NCBI GenBank assembly: GCA_037355855.1
Contig: CM074758.1
Coordinates: 6,607,001 to 6,671,000, forward strand
Source: Pseudo-nitzschia pungens
Lineage: Eukaryota > Bacillariophyta > Bacillariophyceae > Bacillariales > Bacillariaceae
DNA length: 64,000 bases
Direction of reading: 5' to 3'
Below are positions 9,272-19,084 of the stretch, in pieces (within the stretch, counting starts at the first letter, position 1; each line of letters starts with the position of its first letter). The position numbers were made by a program, and so were the translations under genes. The notes beneath the pieces were generated by a model that worked only from the letters and a program-made list of their open reading frames with translations, had not been told where the DNA came from and did not search any database.

Positions 9272-10205
9272 GTATCAAACGTACACCTCTGAGGCCGCGA
9301 TACTCTCCCTCCGTGGAATCGACCAATTCGGAGGACGAGACATCAGTTTCTGCTGTCACCGTGGAAATGGCCACAGCAACAGCAACAAGGAATTCCAAGA
9401 ACGAATAGCAGCTACGACAATACATCGCTAGAGTCAAAAGTTGTGGAGTTGGTGGAGATGGGTTTACAATCACAATCGGTACAAGTACTCGTTTGATTGT
9501 TTGTGTGGTCTCTACTCGGATGTAATGAAATAATATCAAAAGATGCGAAATCAGAGCATCCCAGGTCACGTGTCACATAATACTGGCAACTGCTACGAAG
9601 TAAGATTACCGTACTTGTAGGACGGATAAGAATACAGTATTGGAACATGGTTGATTTTTTGGAAAGAAATTACGTAGTAAACCTTACGTACTTCTTACAG
9701 TATCTTAGATCCACATACATTTTAAAAAAATTGGCGCTGCGGTAACTTACTCGTACCGTACTACAAAATTCCGATCAGCTGTCCGGTTGTCCTGCGCACC
9801 TGTGTACTAATTTCAACGTGGATTGGAGGTCAGCTGTTAGGAATTTTGTAGTAAAGCGTCTGGAGTTGTAAATGTCCCGTTAGGAGCGCATTTTAAACTA
9901 CTGTCTGGTGAATTTTACAGCAATACCCTTCCAGTAGGATTTGCACCAGATCTACATAAACCTTACCCCAACTCTTAGCAACCCTACCCGTACGTCTGTT
10001 AACTGTTTTTCAAGGTATTTTGGTCATTTTCCGACCTATTTAACCTTTCGTAGTCTAAACGGTACGGGGCACGTAGCAGAAGTAAGGCTTAATTATTCAC
10101 TGCTTCAGACGGTGTTAGAATTTTAGGAATCTTTATTATTAGAACATTCATTTCAACAACATCATGAGTCGGTCAGCCATAAGCATCACGAATCGTTAAG
10201 GTACT
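9272..10205. other. Intergenic region, no gene seen
   Basis: AT-rich and rich in GTAC, TACGTA and GTAAACCTTAC words. One inverted-repeat end, GGAACATGGTTGATTT, lies at 9642-9657. It matches the ends of the element at 10206-10539, so it is a remnant or a solo terminus of the same family. Confidence 0.5.
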
Positions 10206-10539
10206 GGAACATGGTTGATTTTTGTTTTTTTGACGAATTTTTTAAAAAAAATTGACACTTCACCCTCGCCGATACTTTTGGGGGTCAAAGTGACCCCGGA
10301 TGTCACTTTGACACTAACTAGAGAAGTAGAAAAAAAACTGTCTTAGTACGAACGAGTGTCAAAGTGACACCAGGTGTCAACTGTTTTGACACCTGGTGTC
10401 AAAGTGACACTTGACACTCGCTGATACTTTTTGGGGGTCAAAGTGACCCCGGGTGTCAAAGTGACACCAAGCGCTGAGTGGTGCGCGGGGGGCTGGAAAA
10501 ATTTAAATTCTTAGAAGAAAATTAAATCAACCATGTTCC
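10206..10539. mobile_element. MITE-like element with 16-bp terminal inverted repeats and palindrome array
   Basis: The ends are GGAACATGGTTGATTT (10206-10221) and its exact reverse complement (10524-10539). The length is 334 bp with no coding capacity. The flanks carry GTA on both sides (10201-10203 and 10541-10543), and an 11-bp direct repeat ATCACGAATCG lies slightly further out on each side (10185-10195 and 10543-10553). The interior is a dense array of TGAC/GTCA palindromes. The superfamily is not clear. Confidence 0.65.
10281..10467. repeat. Array of TGAC/GTCA palindromes
   Basis: Palindromes around AAG or a single base: GGGGTCAAAGTGACCCC at 10281-10297 and 10434-10450, a TGTCA-CTT-TGACA form at 10301-10313, GTGTCAAAGTGACAC at 10356-10370, 10396-10410 and 10453-10467, GACACCAGGTGTC at 10366-10378, and GACACCTGGTGTC at 10388-10400. 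The 15-base arms at 10366-10380 and 10386-10400 also form one hairpin with a 5-base loop. Confidence 0.85.
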
Positions 10540-10674
10540 TGTATCACGAATCGCCGCGAAGACAATAATTACCGTACCGTACATGATGTTGTAACTACTT
10601 ACGGTAGGGCGCCATCTCCGATCGATCCTCTGCAAGATTCGTCTCACCGGAAACCATCCCACACCGTTATCACC

Positions 10675-12601
10675 ATGACGATAAGAACGAACCACCGAAC
10701 CGAAAATTTCACGATCCCGGAGGATGCAGAAGAAGACAGCGGTCCAATGGATGAAACGTTTCGGAGACTGCAAACACCGCTGTTGTCTCCGCCGGTCACC
10801 GACGACGGCAACAGGAGCAACGACGTCTCCGAGCTGCGGCATCGGAGCTCCACTGCTGTCTCCACTTCTGCGGCCCTCGACGAGGGGGACTTGGAAAGCC
10901 AGCAGCAGCAGCAGCAGCACCACCACCGCCACCAGCAGCACGAGTCACACTACCAGCTCGTACCACAGCAACGAATTCTGGATCGAAACGGAATGTACCA
11001 CCAGTCGCGGGGTCGATGGGGCATCGAGCGGAGGCTTTCGACGCCCGCCGGGGAAGAGGGCGGGGCGACCGGAAATCGGAGGTGCTTGCGCTGCCTGCGA
11101 TCGCCCCTGTTCTCTTGCTGTTGCTATCGGAGAATCTACCAAGAGTGGGGAAAGGACTGGTTTTACTGGCTTGCCTACAAAAAAACGGCGGTGCTCTTTT
11201 TGTTGCTCTTTGTTTCCTACGCGCTGATCATTTGTTTCTTCGGTTTCATCTACCTGACGCTCTCCATTTTTGGAAGCAAGGCCGAGGTCAATCCGGACGG
11301 AAGCACCAAAACAATTGCCTTTTGTGACATGGGTGAGAAGCAGTGAATGGAATGATAATGATTATTCGTGTTTGTGTTTGTATTTGTATTTGTGTTCGTA
11401 TTTGTTTGTGTTGTTCCAAAGTGTTGTTGGTCGGATAGTGTTTTGGAAACTCAACGTCCTTTTGCTGCACCGCAACGCAGACATCAACGATCACATGGAA
11501 GCCATGTATTTTTCGCTTTCGACCATGACCACGATTGGATATGGTGTTTCGGACTATTACTTTGGTGGGTGTTATTCTCCCCTGTTGATTGTGCTCCTGC
11601 AGATTTGCACGGCAATCGTCTTTGACGCGGTAGCGGTGGGGCTCATTTTCCACCGTATCTCGCGGGGCGCCAAGCGAAGCCGATCCATCCTGTTCAGCGA
11701 CAAGGCGGTCGTTCAAACCATACGGGGGGTACCGCACCTGATGTTCCGTCTGGGAGAGCGACGGAAACACCACCTGATCGAGGCAACGGTGCGGTGTTAT
11801 TGCATCAAGCACGAACGAATCCCGACGCATCCGTCGCAACAACGCAACAATCCCAATCTCAATCGCAATCTCAATCGCAATCGCAATCGCAACAACAATG
11901 ATAACAGAAACAGCAACAACAGCAACGGCAACAATGATGACGATGATGATGATAATGCACCGATCAGCGTCGAAACAACGTCGTTTGTGAGCCGGCAGAT
12001 GAGGCTCGTGCAACCCGACGATCGATTTGGTTCCCACCTATGGATGGGCCTGCCGCAGGTGGTGGTTCATCGCCTCGACAAAAACTCGCCGCTGCTGCCG
12101 TCGTCTCCGATCTGGTACGACGTCGGAGGGCTTGCCCATCGCTACAATCACAGCGACGACGTTGACAACGAACAAACCCCATCACTACCATCGTCGTCGT
12201 CGTCGTCGTCGTCATCGCGTTTGCCGCGCGGCAGCGGAGATCCCGACTCCATTGCCAATTCCATCTCCGATTCCAACGCCAGCGCACACGATCCGTTGTC
12301 TCACGCGAGCCGCGGCCCGGCCATCCGGGACTTTTGGTACGACCGCGACGTCGAGGTGGTGGTCCTGGTCGACGGAACCGACGAGGGGACGGGAGCGGTC
12401 ACCCAGGCCCGGCACTCGTACAAGCTGTCCGACGTTTGCTGGGACTGCAGGTTTTCCGAGTGCGTCCACCCGTACCGCCGGAGGCTGCGGAGCGGACCGC
12501 CGAGCCTCGATCCGGTCGTCAGCATCGACTTTGCGAGGTTCCACGACGTCGTCCCGGCGGCGCCGAACAGCGCGTCGAGTCCGTACGTTCCGGAGGTGTG
12601 A
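10675..12601 (+). CDS. Inward-rectifier K+ channel-like protein (Kir family), two exons
   Basis: The exons are 10675-11332 and 11439-12601. The intron of 106 bp (GTGAGAAG to GGATAG) joins ATG-G to TG-TTT in frame and gives 606 residues. The N-terminal 165 residues are polar with a Gln/His run. TM1 lies near residues 170-196, then a pore helix, the K+ selectivity filter TTIGYG near residue 250, and TM2 near 266-290. The cytoplasmic part then matches the Kir C-terminal beta domain, with SDKAVVQTIRGVPHLMFRLGERR and a late VVSIDFARFHDVV. It would tetramerise in a membrane and pass K+. Two low-complexity insertions, Asn/Arg/Asp-rich near residues 350-390 and Ser-rich near 470-480, interrupt the cytoplasmic domain. 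The start is the first ATG of the open frame. Opposite-strand frames here are shadows. Confidence 0.87.
11333..11438 (+). other. Spliceosomal intron of the Kir-like gene
   Basis: GT at 11333, AG at 11437-11438, T/G-rich with TTTGTG repeats. The nearer AG at 11420 would give an in-frame stop, so the second AG is preferred. Confidence 0.75.
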
Positions 12602-12607
12602 CGGAGC

Positions 12608-12784
12608 GGAATCGAATCGAATCGAATCGAATCGAATCGAATCGAATCGAATCGAATCGAATCGAATCGAATCGAATCGAATCGAATCGAATCGAATCGA
12701 ATCGAATCGAATCGAATCGAATCGAATCGAATCGAATCGAATCGAATCGAATCGAATCGAATCGAATCGAATCGAATCGAATCG
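12608..12784. repeat. Pentanucleotide array (AATCG)n
   Basis: About 35 perfect AATCG copies, starting six bases after the stop codon of the Kir-like gene. All frames stay open across it and yield spurious long frames. It lies in the presumed 3' UTR. Confidence 0.97.
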
Positions 12785-13398
12785 GATGGAATGAAAGGGA
12801 ATAATAATCGAATGGAATCGAATGGAATGTGCAATGCAACGAGCCGCGCGCGAGGGATGGATGGATGGAAACCGAACCAAACCAAACCAAACCAAACCCA
12901 CCATCAATCCACAACGACACGACACGGCACGAAGGATTGGTGGTGTGTCGCGATCCACAACTACTACTAGAGCAGCTACCTTAGAATACCGCATTGGTGC
13001 TTTACGGTCCCGTTCGCTCGAGAGTGTGCCTCGAAACGAAAGAGTGAGTGAATGAGTGCGTGAGTGCGCGAATCGTCCTTCCCGAATGGAGGAACGATGC
13101 ACATGATCGCACGGCGCAGCACGGCGCAGCATGGCGCAGCGACGGAGTTGCATCCCGATATCCCGTGCGTGGCTGCTACTGCACAAAGACACTTCCGCAA
13201 GGATTCGGCGAGTGAGTGAGTCTGTGGCAGCGGAGTGACCTACACTGCGAAGCACACGGAGTTGCAAAAGTGGTGGACGGAGGGATGAATGAACGGATGG
13301 ATGGTGATGGATTCTTGCATTCATTGAATTAATTAATCAATCAATTATTTCTATTCTAGTTTGTCACTCCGTTGTCGTTGTCGTTGTCGTTGTCGCTG
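12785..13398. other. Intergenic region between convergent Kir-like and UNG genes
   Basis: No gene seen. Short arrays of AACCAA (12872-12898) and GGATGGAT, and low-complexity GCGAC/ATCG words. The two genes converge here, so it should hold both 3' ends. Confidence 0.55.
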
Positions 13399-14887
13399 TC
13401 ACGATTCTTTTGTCGCTGTCCCGCATGGCACCGCCCCCGCCCGCTCGGGCAGCGCCCCGTCCACCCTCCAATCGATCGCCGAGTCGTAGCCCAGCTCCAG
13501 CAGCGCCTCGTTGGCCCTGCTGAAACACCTGCTGCCCAAAAAGGGCGCCCTTGTCTTGGTGGCCCCGAGCGGGCTCGGATGGGACGTGCAGATGATGCGG
13601 TGGCGGGAGGAAATCCCCGCCAGGGCCGTTCTGGCCTTTTCGGTGGCCGGTTTCCCCCACAACAAAAAGACGACGCCGGTGCCGTTGTTGGTAGTATTGT
13701 TGCTGTTGTTGTTGCTGTTGCTGTTGTTGCCATTCTCGTCAGCAGTATTGTTGGCATTTCCATTCGCATTCCGAATTCTCTCGGCGTCCTCCTTCGTCCT
13801 CCGGTCCACGACCCGAATGATCTCGTCCGTGAATCGCTCCCATCCCATTTTCTTGTGGCTGTGGGCCTCCCCCCTCCGGACCGTCAGAACGTTGTTGATC
13901 ATCAGGACGCCCTGCCTCGCCCAGCGCTCCAGGTTCCCGTGGGAGGGCATCTCGTCGAACCCCTCGATTTCCGGGTCGTTGAGGAGCTCCTTGTAGATGT
14001 TCCGGAGGGACGGCGGGACGGGAACGCCCCTGCGGACCGAGAAGCAGAGGCCGTGGGCCTGGTGGGGTCCGTGGTAGGGATCCTGGCCGACGATGACGAG
14101 CTTGGTCTTCGAGAGGGGGCAGAGATTGAGCGCGGCAAAGGTGTCCTCGACCGGGGGATAGACGGTTTTTTGGGTTCTGGCAATGACAACAATGACAATG
14201 ACAATATTATAACAATGACAATAACAAAATGACGCGGTTGTCGTACGAATGGAATGCGATGCAATGCAGTGCGATACAACGTGTTACGAAAACGATGCAG
14301 CACAATTGGGGTGAGATGAGATGAGATGAGATGAGATGAGATTCATGAGATAAGGTGAGAGTCTCGTTGCGATGCAATGGAAAAGTCGGGAACCGCACTC
14401 TGCCGCGTCGTGTCGTTCCGTGCTGTCCTGCCAAATCCAACTCCAAATCCAACTCCAACTCCAACTCCAACTCCAACTCCAACTCCAACTCCAACTCCAA
14501 ATCCAAAACCAAAACCAAAACCAAAACCAAAACCAACGCAACGCACCGTTCCCTGCCGACAAAGGACGCGAGCCTTCCAAAGGAGGGAGAAGCAAAGTGG
14601 CCGGCGAGGGCGACCTTCCAGGACAATTCGGGGTCGAACGACGACGATGCCGACGACGACGACGACGACGACGACGATAGCGACGAATCCTCGCTCGGAT
14701 CGTTCAGGCAGCGCATCAGTTCCGAGGCCTCGGACGAAAGCGCAGCCACGGACGGTGTTTTCTCGGGTGGTTGCTGCGAACGCGTCGTCTTGCGCTTCTT
14801 GGATGACGCGCCGGCACCATCCGATTCGGTGCCGTTTTCTTTCCCGGCGGCTCGATCTCTCTTTGGTTTGAAGAAGGACGTGATCAT
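13399..14887 (-). CDS. UNG: Uracil-DNA glycosylase, family 1, two exons
   Basis: Exon 1 is 14887-14547 and exon 2 is 14176-13399, giving 372 residues. The GT at 14546 and the AG at 14177 join the frames in phase 2. The protein starts MITSFFKPK, which resembles a PCNA-binding box, followed by KKRK (possible nuclear signal) and a Ser/Asp-rich disordered part. The catalytic domain shows SWKVALAGHF, the water-activating box VGQDPYHGP near residue 140, LCFSVRRG, GVLMINNVLTVRRGEAHSH, LLWGKPA, and the DNA-intercalation loop TSHPSPLGA near residue 312. It removes uracil from DNA to start base excision repair, probably in the nucleus. An Asn-rich insertion (about residues 249-281) splits the domain between the helix ending DAERIR and the strand VVFLLWG. 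The ATG at 15040 lies upstream in frame, but homology and the PIP-like start favour 14887. Confidence 0.92.
14177..14546 (-). other. Intron of the UNG gene, filled with tandem repeats
   Basis: 370 bp. It contains a hexanucleotide TCCAAC/TCCAAA array followed by CCAAAA copies (14436-14536) and an ATGAG pentanucleotide array (14311-14341). These repeats keep long spurious frames open on both strands. Confidence 0.8.
14436..14536. repeat. (TCCAAC)n and (CCAAAA)n microsatellites
   Basis: About 12 hexamers TCCAAC or TCCAAA, then about six CCAAAA units, inside the UNG intron. Confidence 0.92.
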
Positions 14888-15842
14888 GCCGTTGTTTTTT
14901 CTCGAAGGTGGGGTGGGGTGGGTTTGGGAGTGATGGCAACGGTCTCGGTCTGGGTCCCGAAATGTACGGTGCGGTGCTTGTATAACAATCTGTTGGTGGG
15001 TATGGCAAGCAATAACGACACCCAAGGAGATCAACTCCAACGAACTAGTAGTACGAAGTAAGATACTTGTACGGTAACTTCGAAGGAATCGATCTCGGTC
15101 TCAAAAAAAAGTAAGGTTACTTACGGTTTATTGTAGAAAAAGAACGTATTTGTCACTCTACCAGATACGTAAACCTTACGGTAAGGCTTACACCCCTTAA
15201 CCTACCAGAAATGATTCCGATCTACCGGCAATTAACCTTACCGTAAAGTTACTGATGACTAATCCTTACACTAACACTCTCAACAGAACATATCGTTATT
15301 CCGCCCCAACAACACAACGTAGAAGCAGCGCGGTACAAGTCCATGTTCGCGGCAAACGCGAAGCACCCGTAATCTTAGCAGCGGGTAATTCACGGTACGT
15401 TATGCTAATCTTACTTACTACCTCCTGTACATTACATACGGTAACTTAATTAGCGAATAGCACGATTGATGATTCAATGGAGATTGATTTTGACACTGTT
15501 TGCGTTTGAAAACGGCGCGCCAATGTCAAAAAATGGTCTCAAAATTGAAAATGCGATGCCGAAATTCCGGATTGCTGACTGGTTCCTACCGGTACCGGTA
15601 CCCGGTACGCTACCGGTAACCTTACCGGTAGGTGTACAATACCCGTACCGTACGTAATTACTCGTAACTTACCCGTCTTTTGTCTTTTCGCGCCAAAAAA
15701 GCCTTGACCTCATCTTCGTGGAAAGGCAATGTACAGTAAGGTTTAGGACCGTAAACCTTACGTAGAGCTACGAATGGAATTACGGTATGGTAATTACTTG
15801 TATTGTACCTGGGTGGGTAGTGGAGTTGTAAGGGTTTAGAGG
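14888..15842. other. Intergenic region with a dispersed repeat
   Basis: No gene seen. It is dense in GTAAGGTTTAC/CCGTACC words. 15565-15790 is similar to 32925-33080: both contain GCTGACTGGTTCCTA, ACCCGTCTTTTCGCGCCAAA and CCTTGACCTCATCTTC in the same order. Confidence 0.6.
15565..15790. repeat. Dispersed repeat R1, copy 1
   Basis: Shares ordered blocks (GACTGGTTCCTA, TTTTCGCGCCAAAAAA, CCTTGACCTCATCTTC, GGACCGTA) with 32925-33080. Confidence 0.7.
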
Positions 15843-16043
15843 TTAAATTTGTCTGGTTTTGCGGCCCAGGTTATGAGCCAAAGCAACAGCGCCGACTCTG
15901 GCTCCGGCTCCGGGGACAGCTCCAGGTGGGGGAGCGTCGGCTCCGGCTCCGGGGATGGCTCCTCCACCATCTCCAGGGGCGTCTCCAGCAGCGCCGGCTC
16001 CGGCGGCGGCTGCAGCGATTTGTCTTCTGGTTTGCTTGGCCAT
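15843..16043 (-). CDS. Small Ala/Gly/Pro-rich open reading frame, function unknown
   Basis: 66 codons with an ATG in a good context (ACCATGGCCAAGCAA on the minus strand). The product begins MAKQTRRQIA and is then low-complexity GAGA/PGAG with no domain. It might be the start of a decayed retroelement ORF or of a host gene, or chance. Nothing downstream continues it. Confidence 0.25.
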   Translation of the reverse strand: MAKQTRRQIAAAAAGAGAAGDAPGDGGGAIPGAGADAPPPGAVPGAGARVGAVALAHNLGRKTRQI

Positions 16044-17735
16044 GGTTGTCTTGCTTTGATTAACTATTTCACTTCAGTTTCTAAACCAAATTCTTTTGTG
16101 GTGGAGGCTGTCTCCATCCAAGTTGTCGGTCGATTGTTCTGTATCGGTTTCGTGTCGACGTTCAAAAGAAAAGGTATCGTGAAAAAGGTATCACGTCAGC
16201 GTTTCCGTGTCAACAGTTTCCATGTCAACAGTTTCGTGTCAACGTCTTCGTGTCAACAGTTTCGTGCCGACGTCTAAAAAGGTATCCAGGATGGTTGGTT
16301 ACCAAAAGAGAAGAATTCTTTCGGTCTTTCTGATCTGCTCTGGACCAATCGATTTGATTTTGGGACATGACTGGTCCCAGGGATCTATCAGTTTTGAGAT
16401 ATGGCTGATCTCAGAGGCATGACTGGCCTCAGAGACATGACTGGTCTCGGTCGATTTTGAGATATGACTGATCTCGGAGTTCTGATTCCAAGTTCCCTTG
16501 GCTAAAATCAAAAAGGAATCGATGGTATGGCAGATTTGAGGTTGTCTGCGCCTCATTATTCTGATGGATGGTCCTGACGTCATGTCCTTGTCCGATGGAC
16601 ACTGTTCTCACTGGAAAGTACGTGGTGGTCTGTCTCCACGAAAGCCTTTTCTTTTCCAGTGTGGTTCCATCCGTTGCAAACGTCCCCTTGAATCCTGTAA
16701 AAAATAACAGGGAATCATGGACGTTGCTTTCTCCACGTCCTGCTCATTCCCCACCGGATCAAGCCTCCATGGTGCCACCATGACGCTCATCTACTGTATT
16801 TAACAGGCCCCAGAGGTGGATGTGTGGGCTCCGGTCGGTTCGCGTGTCTGGGGAAGGGCTCCCCATTAACATCAGGGATCTCACAATGTCAGCTGCTGGT
16901 CCAGTTACAGCTGAGGTTTTACATCCAAGTGTAGGCATGGATGCCAGTGGTGATCAGCCAGCTGGGTTTCATCACGCGCTCTAGCCGGCGTCCCGGTTCG
17001 TAGAAGTGGGTGGAGCGGTGGGTCTGATAAACTGTGTTGATATTCGCTCGTCAGCGATCTTCGTAGAACTTAATCGACTCGTCGTACTGGTCTGTAAATA
17101 AGGAAAAGCCTTAACAATAATAACGCGTACATCCCTGGCAAAGGGTGAGACTACAGCGGACTGTTCAAGGTCTTATTGCATACACTTAGTTACTACAAGG
17201 TACTTCCCTAGAGGTACATCGGGATCGATCGAAAGGGGAGGGCATGATAGGCGTGTTTATTTTAGAGTGAAATATAAAGAGTGAATAAAAGGGAGCTGAG
17301 CCAAAGCGCTCAGCTCTGTATCGTGTATCGTGACAGCGCTCCGATAACTCGTATAATAACAGAGCTCTGTAGCTCTGGTACTGTATTCTACGGGTAGCGA
17401 ATCGGAGTAGCGTAGCACAGTTCCGATTAATTAGATCGAATCGTGGGCTAGCTCAGTTATGCTAGCACGTTTGGTAACTGTTTGGGCCGGGTATCCGGTC
17501 GTGGTATATATTATACACCAATGACCTGACCCCGGCGGTAGCATAGTATCTTAGCATGGTATCATGGTAGGCTAGCATCTTCAGTATCTCGTAGCATTAG
17601 CAACCCTAACCCTGTAGCATTTAGCTACACCATAAAAAGGGTGCTTTACTCGGGGTACGTACGATTGGTACAAATTGTACACGGCGACCCTAGTAAACTC
17701 TGCTAGCATCCATACTAAACAGGATAGTAGGATAT
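16044..17735. other. Uncharacterised region with short direct repeats
   Basis: 16195-16275 repeats TTTCGTGTCAACAG-like words. 16350-16490 repeats GACATGACTGGTC and GAGATATGACTGATCTC units. 17250-17320 has a TATA-like AAATATAAAGAGTG followed 20 bases later by a strong hairpin. No frame longer than 94 codons looks real. It may be a decayed retroelement. Confidence 0.4.
17291..17314. repeat. Perfect hairpin GAGCTGAGC / GCTCAGCTC
   Basis: Nine-base arms around a six-base CAAAGC loop, just downstream of a TATA-like sequence. Confidence 0.75.
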
Positions 17736-17737
17736 AG

Positions 17738-17860
17738 GTCTGCTGCTAAGCCTGTTGCTAAGCCTGCTGCTAAGCCTGTTGCTAAGCCTGCTGCTAAGCC
17801 TGTTGCTAAGCCTGTTGCTAAGCCTGTTGCTAAGCCTGTTGCTAAGCCTGTTGCTAAGGA
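17738..17860. repeat. 12-bp minisatellite (GCCTGTTGCTAA)n
   Basis: About ten tandem units of GCCTGYTGCTAA. The first five alternate GTT and GCT at the variable triplet (a 24-bp higher-order pattern), then the array becomes uniform. Confidence 0.93.
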
Positions 17861-18026
17861 TGTATGCTACCAATTAGCACACATCTCAGCACTCAGCTCA
17901 GCACCTGTATAGTCAGCTACTGGAGGCTGCTGACTGTAGCCCCAGTACATTCTCCTACACAGGAGCCTTAGCACAGATGGTAGCACACTGGATATCTTCA
18001 TAGAGAGCCCCACTGTTTTTGCTAAC

Positions 18027-18266
18027 TGTAATCACTCTAAGAGAACACCTTGGACACTAATTTATACCCAATGAGAGAAATGGCAAGGTCACGAGCTTTT
18101 GAACGGTACCCAACATGACTTGTATTGCGCGCCTGACCTTTTCTTACATCGGGCCACAGTGTAGATATACCAAACATAGATACATGGATATCATATATAT
18201 TGGAGTACATGCGGGATTCAATAATCATTTAGAGCCCTCGTAGGATTGTAACACTAGCATGTTACA
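18027..18266. mobile_element. Solo LTR, degenerate, related to Gypsy A LTRs
   Basis: Starts TGTAATCACTCTAAGAG and ends CTAGCATGTTACA, like the Gypsy A LTRs. It shares the block ACATGGATATCATATATATT and GGGATTC near its 3' end. There is no internal element sequence on either side and no convincing target duplication (CTAAC against CCGTT). Confidence 0.72.
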
Positions 18267-18267
18267 C

Positions 18268-19050
18268 CGTTTGTCATTGAGACTTTTTTTGAGTTGGTGT
18301 CTGCCGTTCCAGATATTGTTACGTATGAGCTGTTCGCAAATGCCGCTGATGGTAAGCCATGCAACACTGGCACGGCTATCTCAAATTCGACTTTCAACTT
18401 GTCAAATACTCCATTCCAGATGTGACGACAACTCCAGCATATGACAATGGAAAGGTGGGTCTCTGTAAGTGAGGCACAAACTGTTGTATGGGTTTCCATC
18501 TGTTGTTTCTTTGATCTTTCCATACTAACAATCGTTTTGTCATGTTGTTTCAGGTGCCCGTACTGGCATTAAGAAAGAATATGATTCTTCTTCGGAAGGG
18601 GATGAGTATGTGTCCTATGCCGATACCCTATTGGTCCTCAACGTTGACTTCACTGCCAAGTTTTCCAACTTCTCCCAGACCATCAACATTAGTGCAACAG
18701 CTATGGGAGATGTTACCGAGAACGTGACCAAATCCGTCGCCGTGGAAGCTGTTTTGTGTGCCAAAGGTGCCAGTGCATCATCGAGCTACAAAATCGGTCA
18801 AGATTTTTCCATCTGTGTGAGCCCGATGGCTGAGTATGTGGCTCAGTTTTACAGCATCGCGGGTTTTACGAACGTAACCTGTGTTGCGGGGTATTTTGGC
18901 GCTGGTGAAACTTCTTTTTCATGCAGTGGTGAAGTGACTCTGGCGCACAATCCCCCATGCCAAAAGTTTGGTATTCCTCTCCTCAATTCTGTACTACTTA
19001 ATCAGACTGGGAATCAAGAATATGGATATATTGGTCTTTCATCTGTGTGA
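18268..19050 (+). pseudogene. Truncated, frameshifted gene fragment of unknown family
   Basis: Exon 1 is open from the edge of the solo LTR (reading FVIETFFELVSAVPDIV). It is broken by a frame change near 18415-18425 and resumes as PDVTTTPAYDNGK up to GTGGGT at 18456. A likely intron (18456-18553, ending GTTTCAG) leads to exon 2, which is open to the TGA at 19048-19050. The product is rich in NxS/T sites and Cys, with a beta-like SFSCSGEVTLAH, suggesting a secreted or surface protein. No domain is recognised. The 5' end is missing at the LTR, so the gene was probably cut by that insertion. Confidence 0.5.
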
Positions 19051-19084
19051 GGGGCATATTTAGGGATGTAAAAAAAGCAATATC

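Noticed and set aside
12608..12804. Long open frames of (NRIES)n and (RFDSI)n type on both strands
   Set aside because: They arise only because the AATCG array has no stop in any frame; the real gene ends at 12601.
14355..14933. Plus-strand 192-codon frame opposite the UNG gene
   Set aside because: It is a shadow of UNG exon 1 plus the TCCAAC intron array.
17600..17615. Telomere-like CCCTAACCC
   Set aside because: Only one and a half units; no array.
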